This document shows positions 57,560 to 64,000 of a stretch of DNA of 64,000 bases, in pieces (position 1 is the stretch's first letter; every line of letters begins with the position of its first letter). The notes beneath the pieces are model-generated. The model worked only from the letters and a program-made list of their open reading frames with translations, was not told the DNA's origin and ran no database searches. Origin of the DNA: Methylomarinum vadi (GTDB taxonomy: Bacteria; Pseudomonadota; Gammaproteobacteria; Methylococcales; Methylomonadaceae); assembly GCF_000733935.1 (NCBI RefSeq), contig NZ_JPON01000001.1, forward strand, positions 4,166,623 through 4,230,622, in the 5' to 3' direction. A program made the translations under genes and the position numbers.

Positions 57560-58627
57560 ATGAGAACCGGTTACAGTCAATTGCCTTTGCACGGCGGTAG
57601 GGCGCCGCGCTGGCTATTCGAACGAATGACCCGGCTGGCGCGCGAGATCATTTGTCATTTGGTGGCCGAGTTCGGTGCCGAAGGCGCGTTGCAGCGGCTA
57701 TCCGACCCCTTTTGGTTTCAGGCTTTCGGCTGCGTTCTCGGATTCGATTGGCATTCCAGCGGCGTAACGACCACCACTTGCGGCGCGGTCAAGGAAGGTA
57801 TCAAGGGGCTCGAACGCGAATTGAACTTTTATGCGGCGGGCGGTAAGGGCAAGGTGTCGCGCAAGACGCCCGACGAGATTCGCCGCACATGCGAAACTAC
57901 CGGCTATGACGGCGAAAAACTGGTCTCGGCCAGCCGGCTGTCGGCCAAGGTCGACAGCTCCGCCGTTCAAGACGGCTACCAGATTTATCACCATGCTTTT
58001 TTCTTCACCGCTAACGGTCGCTGGTGCGTCGTGCAGCAGGGCATGAACGAGGCTTCCGGGATGGCCAGGCGTTACCATTGGCTAGGCAACGAACAAACCG
58101 ATTTCGTCAACGAACCGCATAGCGCCGTGTGTTGCGATCATCGCGGCAAGGTGCTGAATTTTGTTGCCCGGGAAAGCAAGATTTCCCGGGAACGGGTCAC
58201 GCAACTGGCGGCGCAACCGGAAAGGGAAATGGAACAAGTGCTGCAACGGCGGCCGGAATTGCTGATGCCGCGCCGGCATTGGGTGCGCAGCGAAGATATT
58301 AATTCCAAGTATCTCCACAAAATCTTGCTAAAAACCTATGAAGAGGCGCCGGCCGATTTTACCACGTTGCTCGGTATTCAGGGCGTCGGCCCGAAAACGC
58401 TGAGGGCCTTGGCTTTGACGGCGGAATTGATATACGGCACCAAGACCAGCGTCAGGGACCCGGCGCGTTTCTCTTTCGCCCATGGCGGCAAGGACGGTAC
58501 GCCGTTTCCGGTGGACCGGGAGAATTACGATCGCACGATCGAAGTGTTGCACAACGCCCTGAATCGGGCAAAACTCGATCGCAGCGAGAAACTGGATGCG
58601 TTGAAACGGTTGGGAAGGCTGAGGTAA
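57560..58627 (+). CDS. DUF763 protein
   Basis: 355 residues matching the DUF763 family: RTGYSQLPLHGGRAPRWLFE, SSGVTTTTCGAVKEGIKGLE, and FTTLLGIQGVGPKTLRALAL, which looks like a helix-hairpin-helix DNA-binding element. Function unknown, perhaps DNA metabolism. 17 bases after GTPase B, so probably co-transcribed. Confidence 0.88.
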   Translation: MRTGYSQLPLHGGRAPRWLFERMTRLAREIICHLVAEFGAEGALQRLSDPFWFQAFGCVLGFDWHSSGVTTTTCGAVKEGIKGLERELNFYAAGGKGKVSRKTPDEIRRTCETTGYDGEKLVSASRLSAKVDSSAVQDGYQIYHHAFFFTANGRWCVVQQGMNEASGMARRYHWLGNEQTDFVNEPHSAVCCDHRGKVLNFVARESKISRERVTQLAAQPEREMEQVLQRRPELLMPRRHWVRSEDINSKYLHKILLKTYEEAPADFTTLLGIQGVGPKTLRALALTAELIYGTKTSVRDPARFSFAHGGKDGTPFPVDRENYDRTIEVLHNALNRAKLDRSEKLDALKRLGRLR

Positions 58628-58687
58628 GCGGAAGGGAATATATCAGTCCCTCATTGCTGAGCTTTCTAATGGATTAACTTAGGGTAG

Positions 58688-58715
58688 GTCGGGCAACTGC
58701 TTTTCGTTGCCCGAC
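58688..58715. repeat. Palindrome between convergent genes
   Basis: GTCGGGCAAC-TGCTTTTC-GTTGCCCGAC, perfect 10-bp stem. It lies between the DUF763 gene and the minus-strand GYF_2 gene. GTAGGTCGGGCAAC...GTTGCCCGAC is a common proteobacterial REP form and may also act as terminator for both genes. Confidence 0.65.
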
Positions 58716-58722
58716 AATTTGG

Positions 58723-59370
58723 CTAATCGTCGTTTGTCTCCATCTTCCGGCGAAAATCATCCATTTTATCCTCCCGGTCGCGCTTGTAAATGTAGGCGTC
58801 GTGACTCATTTGGCCGATCTCTCGTTGCGCATCCATTATAGCCCGGTGTTGGGCCTGCCAGCCCGGAGGGGGCGTCTGGCCCATCGGCATTTCCTGCGGG
58901 CCCTGAGTATACTGTTGGATTTGTTCCTTGTCGGAAGATAGAGAAAAGACGAACAGGATAAGGACAGCGATCATGGCGGCGAACGTCCCGGCTACTACAT
59001 AAACAGCGTGCTTCGGGTTTTTCCGAACATAGGCACCGATCGGAAAATGCCTTCCTTTCCAGGGAGGGTACATGGCTTTCGCAAATCGATAAGCCTTTTC
59101 TTCAAAGGGAGTCAATCCTGCAGGGATATCGTCATCAGACAGCGGTGGGGGCGTCTTCGGATTTCGGGGTAAGGGAGGCGGTTTGGCGCCGCTCTTGAAG
59201 AATGTCGATAATTCCTGGATTTGATCGGCAGGCTTCCAATTATCCATGCCTTCGCGCCAGACGAGTGTCTGAGAGGTGATGGTGCCTTCCGCGATCTTCT
59301 TTTTGATCGCTTCCAGGTCCAACGGACCGGTTTGTTGATTATTTTTGCTGAAAAAATAATCTTTACTCAT
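58723..59370 (-). CDS. GYF_2-domain membrane protein
   Basis: 215 residues. N-terminal GYF_2/DUF4339 domain (about 3-55; KDYFFSKNNQQTGPLDLEAI, TLVWREGMDNWKPADQIQEL), a Pro-rich linker (about 65-85), one membrane segment (about 125-145) and a short charged tail. GYF_2 is probably a peptide-binding module. Function unknown; stand-alone. Confidence 0.82.
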   Translation of the reverse strand: MSKDYFFSKNNQQTGPLDLEAIKKKIAEGTITSQTLVWREGMDNWKPADQIQELSTFFKSGAKPPPLPRNPKTPPPLSDDDIPAGLTPFEEKAYRFAKAMYPPWKGRHFPIGAYVRKNPKHAVYVVAGTFAAMIAVLILFVFSLSSDKEQIQQYTQGPQEMPMGQTPPPGWQAQHRAIMDAQREIGQMSHDAYIYKRDREDKMDDFRRKMETNDD

Positions 59371-59871
59371 CTCTTCCCCCTTTTCGGATACCAGCCTCTT
59401 TGGCTTAGAATATCTGAAGAAGTAAAATTATCTTGCGATGAACAGGGATTCCAACGCCACTTTCCAACCCGTTCAATGGTTAAAGCTACTCCAAGCCGGT
59501 CTGTTTGGCAAGGTGTTTTGCAGTTTCTTCGTTATCTAAGGATGTGGGCGCAATCGTCTTGGGATTTTCGAGCGGAAATGATGAATTTTGAGTTCGTTCT
59601 CCGAAAAATCCACAAGGAAACCTCTGCCGGTCAGAATGGTTGACTGGCATCGATAGCGTGATGAGATCTGCTCATGGTCTAATCAAATTCATACTCCGTT
59701 TTAGTTGGGGTCGGATGAAAATTAAATTCGTAATGAGTCCTTTGTCTTTCATCACTCCATTGGTTGGCCGACTTTTTTCGGTTTTATCTCTTTCACATCA
59801 AATTTCAGCAGCCCGCGTAGTTTTGATTAGTCGAATTTGTCGGGCATAAAAAGCCCACCCGATCGAAGCTT

Positions 59872-60165
59872 TCACACAAATCGAGTCCCGAGCCGGATTT
59901 GATCTTTCGATGGCAAAAATGCTTTGGGTTGAAAATTGCGATGGAGGGCTTCGGCCAATAGCGGACTGCTACGACGCAGGAATAGTGACAGCGGTTGATT
60001 CGTTAGCTGCCGGTTAATCAATTTAGAAGCCTGAATATCAGGCGTGGAGAAGTTATCGAGTTGGCTGGCCTTGCCCCAGGCTTCGAAGCTTTGGGCTGGC
60101 GGTCAGTTGGCCTTGGTCGCCGGTCGGGCCGAGGGCGTGGTTGAGGCTGTCTTGCAGATGGCTCT
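59872..60165 (-). pseudogene. Degraded gene remnant, unidentified
   Basis: On the minus strand one frame reads LQSHLQDSLNHALGPTGDQG and then, after a frame change near 60095, SFEAWGKASQLDNFSTPDIQ followed by ASKLINRQLTNQPLSLFLRR and a stop at 59872. Sequence bias looks protein-like, but no start is found and I do not recognise the family. A single frameshift would fuse the two parts. Confidence 0.35.
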
Positions 60166-60198
60166 GTAGCGTGCGGTTCGTACCTCACCGCACGCTAC
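60166..60198. repeat. Strong palindrome, REP-like
   Basis: GTAGCGTGCGGT and ACCGCACGCTAC pair perfectly (12 bp) around a 9-base loop. It sits 52 bases beyond the purK stop. Such GTGCGG...CCGCAC palindromes are common REP forms. No long T-run follows on the minus strand, so it is less likely a simple terminator. Confidence 0.6.
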
Positions 60199-60249
60199 AA
60201 GCTATTTATAAAGTAAGGCGATTTTCATTAAGCAATTAACATGCATTAA

Positions 60250-61344
60250 TCAAGAATCGTCGCTCGCTTCGGCCAACACGATCAATTGCTGCAATGATTG
60301 ACGGAATTGTTCGATATCGTCGGAACGGATCGTGGCATGGGCGACTTTGCGGCCCTTGCGCGCTGCCTTGTCATAAAGATGCAAATGGGCGTTGGGAATC
60401 TTCAGCACTTGTTCGCTGTCCGGCACGCCACCGATGAAATTGACCATGGCAGTGTGGCCGCGCGCCCTGGTCGAACCCAGCGGCAGATCCAGGATTGCGC
60501 GCAGATGATTTTCGAACTGACTGGTTTCGGCGCCTTCGATGGTCCAATGGCCGGAGTTATGCACCCGTGGCGCGAATTCGTTGGCTAGCAACTGGCCATT
60601 CATGTCGAACAATTCTAAGGTGATCACGCCGACATAATTCAATGCTTCCAGCAGGCGGGTTGCAAAGTCCTCGGCGGAAGCTTGCAGCGGATCGTCTTCT
60701 CGGCATTCGGCGACGCGGAGGATACCGCCGCTGTGTCGGTTTTCCGATAATGGATAGAACGCAGTTGCTCCGCTGGGGCTACGGACGGCGATGATCGACA
60801 CTTCGCGTTGGAATGGAACGAAGCCTTCGACGATCGAGGCTGCGCCTTGCATCGATGCCCAGGCAAATGGCAGTTGCTCGGCCGACTTGAGGACCACTTG
60901 GCCCTTGCCATCATAACCCAGGCGCCGGCTTTTCAATATGGCCGGATAACCGATTTCGGTCATCGCCTGCTGCAGATCTTCCAGGCTGTCGACAGGAGCG
61001 AACGGCGCGGTGGGGATTTCTAATTGATGGAAAAAGTTTTTTTCCGTGAGTCGGTCTTGTGCGACCTCCAGCGCCCTGGCCGGCGGATAAATATGCGTGT
61101 GATCACTGAGGAATTCGGCAACCTTGGCGGGTACATTTTCGAATTCATAGGTCACGACATCGGCTTTTTTAGCCAGTTCCGCCACTAGCTTCATGTCGTC
61201 GTAGGCGCCATGCAGGTGTTCGCCCAGGGGGACGGCGCCGGCATCGGCGCCGGGATCGAGAATGATGAAATTTTGCGCCAAAGGGTAGCCTGCTAGGGCG
61301 ATCATGCGGGCCAGCTGGCCGCCTCCTAAAATGCCTATTTTCAT
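60250..61344 (-). CDS. purK: N5-carboxyaminoimidazole ribonucleotide synthase
   Basis: 364 residues. It begins [23 protein letters not shown]-grasp elements [34 protein letters not shown] and [20 protein letters not shown] are all present. Converts AIR, bicarbonate and ATP to N5-CAIR in purine synthesis. Overlaps purE by four bases (ATGA), so translated after it. Confidence 0.97.
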   Translation of the reverse strand: MKIGILGGGQLARMIALAGYPLAQNFIILDPGADAGAVPLGEHLHGAYDDMKLVAELAKKADVVTYEFENVPAKVAEFLSDHTHIYPPARALEVAQDRLTEKNFFHQLEIPTAPFAPVDSLEDLQQAMTEIGYPAILKSRRLGYDGKGQVVLKSAEQLPFAWASMQGAASIVEGFVPFQREVSIIAVRSPSGATAFYPLSENRHSGGILRVAECREDDPLQASAEDFATRLLEALNYVGVITLELFDMNGQLLANEFAPRVHNSGHWTIEGAETSQFENHLRAILDLPLGSTRARGHTAMVNFIGGVPDSEQVLKIPNAHLHLYDKAARKGRKVAHATIRSDDIEQFRQSLQQLIVLAEASDDS

Positions 61345-61838
61345 GCGTTTACCTTGCGGGGGTCGGGATTGGCTGTTACCTTGTCGGTTTGTCGTTGTCG
61401 ATAATCGAGCAATGATTGGCGATATTGGGGATGTTTGTTGCTGACGATGGCGACGGCCATCAGGGCGGCATTGATCGCGCCGGCGCGGCCGATGGCCAAG
61501 GTGCCGACCGGAATTCCGGCGGGCATTTGTACGATCGACAGCAACGAATCCATGCCGTTAAGCGCTTTCGATTGCACCGGGACGCCCAGTACCGGCAACA
61601 CGGTCTTGGCCGCGGTCATGCCCGGCAGGTGGGCGGCTCCGCCGGCGCCGGCAATAATGACTTCCAGGCCCTTGCCTTCCGCTGTTTCGGCGTATTTGAA
61701 CAATTTGTCAGGAGTCCGGTGCGCAGACACCACTTCCACCTCATGGGGTATATTCAATTGTTCGAGGGTTTGCGCGGCATGCTGCATGGTTTCCCAATCG
61801 GAAGTCGAGCCCATGATAATGCCAATCAATGCTGTCAT
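61341..61838 (-). CDS. purE: N5-CAIR mutase
   Basis: 165 residues. [20 protein letters not shown] (substrate-binding), [20 protein letters not shown] (catalytic His) and [14 protein letters not shown] are visible. Class I PurE that rearranges N5-CAIR to CAIR. First gene of the purEK operon. Confidence 0.97.
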   Translation of the reverse strand: MTALIGIIMGSTSDWETMQHAAQTLEQLNIPHEVEVVSAHRTPDKLFKYAETAEGKGLEVIIAGAGGAAHLPGMTAAKTVLPVLGVPVQSKALNGMDSLLSIVQMPAGIPVGTLAIGRAGAINAALMAVAIVSNKHPQYRQSLLDYRQRQTDKVTANPDPRKVNA

Positions 61839-62217
61839 GCCCTAATCTCCTGTATTAGCATTTATAGCGGTTCATTCGAAACATGCGAAAGCGATCGGAT
61901 CAATTAGCTTTACGGGCATCTTCGACACTATTGCCCGGTTTGCCGGGTCGATAGTGGTGCTGTCCGAAAAGGCTTCCGCATAAGCTTGCGCCAAAAATAA
62001 ACCTACTATTATCGCATAAAATAGCATTTATGTAAGAAAGCGCTAGCTGGATTAATTGCGAAAACATGTCCTTATTTTTATTCAGGCAAGCAAGAAAGCG
62101 TTATTTGTCTTAAAATCGAACTCGGCCAGATAAAAATTATGCAGAGACAGTTTCGAACTAATCCATTGTATCGCCTGGTCAAATTGTCTGGTTGATCTGT
62201 TTCCAACTCTATAAGGT
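61839..62217. other. Non-coding region before DUF6781 gene
   Basis: About 380 bases without a gene, containing the purEK promoter (minus) and the DUF6781 promoter (plus). A small palindrome (CCCGG-TTTG-CCGGG) lies at about 61933-61946. AT-rich DNA at 61990-62130. AAGGT precedes ATG 62218. Confidence 0.45.
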
Positions 62218-62853
62218 ATGAATATGAACGATACTGCGCAACAAGTCGAAGATACGGTTCGCGAAGCCATTGAATCGGGTGAGGATATATATCAAAAAGT
62301 AAGAACTATTACGTTAAAGGCGTTGACCGAGCGGGAACTCGATCGGGAAAACATCGACGATGTCGTTAAGGCGGTAGGCAAGGGGATCAGTTCTGGCATG
62401 AACAAGCAATACGATTCGACCAGGAATGTCTTGCAGCAATCGACAAAAGCCCTCGACGATGCCTTGGCCAGTACGGCCGAAGCCACGAAGCTAGCCGTAG
62501 AGGAGGCTTCTTCGAGAATGGAAAATTTTTCCCAGACCGACCTGAAGAAGTCGATGGACGATTTGAAGGGGTTGGAGGAAATGTTTTTGGATACGATCGC
62601 TGATATCGCCAAGGAAAGCGGCGGAATGGCAGCGGAAGTTGCCGAAGATTTTTTCAAACACATGCAAATCAAAGGGACGGCCGTGGGTCGCGAAACCAAA
62701 TCCATGTTGGAATCGATCAAGCATATTACCGTAACGGGTGAAAGCTCGGCTGTGTCCACGGCGCGTGATACGGCGGCAACATTGGCCAAGATAGGCAGCG
62801 GCATCCTGGCGGGAATAGCCGAAAGCCTGCAGCCCGAACAAGACAAGAAATAA
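62218..62853 (+). CDS. DUF6781-family helical protein
   Basis: 211 residues, almost entirely amphipathic helix (AAAs and EEs alternate, e.g. ALDDALASTAEATKLAVEEA), matching DUF6781 as recalled. No signal or membrane segment until a mildly hydrophobic C-terminal stretch (LAKIGSGILAGIAESL). Function unknown; phasin-like packing is possible. 14 bases before the UbiB-like gene, so probably the same operon. Confidence 0.7.
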   Translation: MNMNDTAQQVEDTVREAIESGEDIYQKVRTITLKALTERELDRENIDDVVKAVGKGISSGMNKQYDSTRNVLQQSTKALDDALASTAEATKLAVEEASSRMENFSQTDLKKSMDDLKGLEEMFLDTIADIAKESGGMAAEVAEDFFKHMQIKGTAVGRETKSMLESIKHITVTGESSAVSTARDTAATLAKIGSGILAGIAESLQPEQDKK

Positions 62854-62867
62854 GCAAGGACACATTT

Positions 62868-64000
62868 ATGCTGTGGGAAATGCTCAATGCTGCTCGAGAT
62901 CTGGGGCGGGTACAGGAAATTGCCGGCGTCTTGATACGCTACGGTTTTGGCAGCTTTGTGCATTTGTTGGGCATCGGCAATGCGCTGGAAAAAGTTGGCA
63001 GAACGTTGCATTGGCAGCATGCCGACGAATACGGCAAAATGGATACCGCGCCGCGCATGCGACGGGTGTTGGAGGAGCTGGGACCGACCTTCATCAAAGT
63101 CGGTCAAATTCTGGCGACGCGCGTCGATTTGTTTTCCGAGCCATTTATCACTGAATTCGGTAAGTTGCAGGACCAGGCGCCGCCCATGGATTTTGCCGAG
63201 TTGCTGCCGCAGTTGGAGGACGACCTGGGAGGCAAGATTGACGAAATTTTCCTCGAAGTCGACAAGAAGCCCATCGCCGCGGCGTCATTGGCGCAAGTGC
63301 ATAGGGCGGTGTTGCAGGACGGCACTGAAGTAGTGCTGAAAATCCGGCGCCCGGGGATTCGGCGGATCATCGAAGCCGATTTACGCTTGCTCGCACGTTT
63401 GGTCGATATTATCGAAGCGGATGCCGTCGAATTCAGGCGCTATCATCCGCGCGAGGTAGTGAGGCAGATTACGCAATCATTGCGTCGTGAGCTCGATTTC
63501 GCCGCCGAATGCCGTAGCGCCGAACGAGTGGCGGCAAATCTGGCGGAAGACAGCAATATCGTCATTCCCAAGGTTTACTGGGAATGGACCGGAGAGCGGC
63601 TTAATGTCCAGGAATACATACATGGGATTCCAGGGAAGAATCTGGTTATGGTTGATCAGGCTGGCTTGGATAGAAAGCTGTTGGCCGAACGCGGTACGCA
63701 TGCGGTCATTAAGATGATCATGGAAGACGGTTTTTTTCATGCCGATCCCCATCCGGGCAATGTTTTTTTTCTACCCAACAATAAGCTTGCCTTTATTGAC
63801 TTCGGCATGGTCGGCCGTTTGACCGAGGAACGCCGCGAGCAGGTGGTCAGTTTTCTCTACGGAATGGTCAACCAAACGCCGGCAAAGGTCGTCGAAATTT
63901 TGGAAGATTGGTCGGATGTCATCAAGACCGACGAGCAGGCCCTGGCGATCGAGATTGAAGCGTTTGTCGATCAATACAGCTCGCTGCCGTTGAAGGATTT
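62868..64000 (+). CDS. UbiB/AarF-type atypical kinase (partial)
   Basis: The start ATG 62868 opens a frame through the window end (377 codons, no stop). ABC1/UbiB kinase motifs: LEELGPTFIKVGQILATRVD (KxGQ), AAASLAQVHRAVL (Ala-rich loop), VVLKIRRPGI (Lys), FHADPHPGNVFFL and AFIDFGMVGRL (catalytic and metal Asp). These kinases support ubiquinone synthesis or lipid handling. Many AarF homologues exist besides ubiB; it is not beside ubiE/ubiJ here, so a different role is possible. Confidence 0.88.
   Translation, partial: MLWEMLNAARDLGRVQEIAGVLIRYGFGSFVHLLGIGNALEKVGRTLHWQHADEYGKMDTAPRMRRVLEELGPTFIKVGQILATRVDLFSEPFITEFGKLQDQAPPMDFAELLPQLEDDLGGKIDEIFLEVDKKPIAAASLAQVHRAVLQDGTEVVLKIRRPGIRRIIEADLRLLARLVDIIEADAVEFRRYHPREVVRQITQSLRRELDFAAECRSAERVAANLAEDSNIVIPKVYWEWTGERLNVQEYIHGIPGKNLVMVDQAGLDRKLLAERGTHAVIKMIMEDGFFHADPHPGNVFFLPNNKLAFIDFGMVGRLTEERREQVVSFLYGMVNQTPAKVVEILEDWSDVIKTDEQALAIEIEAFVDQYSSLPLKD

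Larger units (their letters stand above)
59371..60249. other. Non-coding or degenerate region
   Basis: No intact gene on either strand over 880 bases. Two structures are seen: a likely degraded minus-strand gene (59872-60165) and a strong palindrome at 60166-60198. Short open frames at 59440-59540 and 59640-59850 have no family features. Confidence 0.5.

Noticed and set aside
1-64000. CRISPR arrays
   Set aside because: No regularly spaced direct repeats or cas genes seen; the repeats present are REP-type palindromes and tandem leader repeats.
1-64000. tRNA or rRNA genes, attachment sites
   Set aside because: No cloverleaf-like sequence with CCA-type end or rRNA core motif was recognised by eye; a covariance search would be decisive.

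Overview
The window looks like chromosome of a gammaproteobacterial methylotroph, most likely a methanotroph of the Methylomonadaceae type. The evidence is a block of tetrahydromethanopterin (H4MPT) C1 genes (RFAP-synthase-like, ATP-grasp, mch, orf5, orf7, fae) beside methylofuran-type genes (mfnD-, mfnF- and mfnE-like, pabB, a HisA-like TIM barrel). pntAB, purEK, paired CNNM/CorC proteins and many PAS/GGDEF/EAL signalling proteins accompany them. No methane monooxygenase, rRNA, tRNA or CRISPR array is visible, so the organism assignment is inference.

Region 1 (1-34.5 kb) is accessory and rich in mobile DNA. A four-PAS histidine kinase is translationally coupled to a REC-PAS-GAF-GGDEF-EAL protein (1648-8264). 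These genes sit between remnants of IS4-type transposases. Next come an IS200/IS605-like element, a membrane-anchored TAXI-type binding protein, a beta-CASP metallo-hydrolase, and a CheB-CheR-PAS fusion overlapping a PAS-LuxR regulator. An intact IS256-family element with inverted repeats and a 9-bp target duplication follows, then an IS91-like element with a companion tyrosine recombinase. The IS91-like element abuts a hemerythrin-PAS-GGDEF-EAL gene that has lost the first half of its hemerythrin domain. After a Lon-like protease, a LysR regulator, a soxCD-like sulfite dehydrogenase pair and a two-receiver protein, there is a composite of nested insertions. A RAYT (REP transposase) gene is flanked by REP palindromes and interrupted by a truncated group II intron. 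An SMI1/KNR4-like gene is split by a second, apparently identical copy of the IS200/IS605-like element.

Region 2 (34.7-64 kb) is mostly compact housekeeping DNA. It holds the CNNM/CorC pair, pntAB, then a nucleotidyltransferase, a HAD phosphatase and the H4MPT block ending in fae. A shared terminator separates fae from the HisA-like gene. The HisA-like gene is head to head with the mfnD-mfnF-pabB-mfnE-DUF2959 run. A lipoprotein, an overlapping pair of dynamin-like GTPases, a DUF763 gene, a GYF_2 protein, purEK, a DUF6781 gene and a truncated UbiB/AarF kinase close the window.

The points most worth a second look are: both IS200/IS605 tnpA copies carry the same in-frame TGA just before the catalytic tyrosine region; a possible programmed -1 frameshift (A8 run) joins the two halves of the IS91-associated integrase, which then overlaps the transposase start; a group II intron sits inside a RAYT gene; precise removal of one IS copy restores a 491-codon SMI1-like gene; a HisA-like barrel is a candidate methylofuran biosynthesis enzyme; and the paired GTPase operon has no assigned function.
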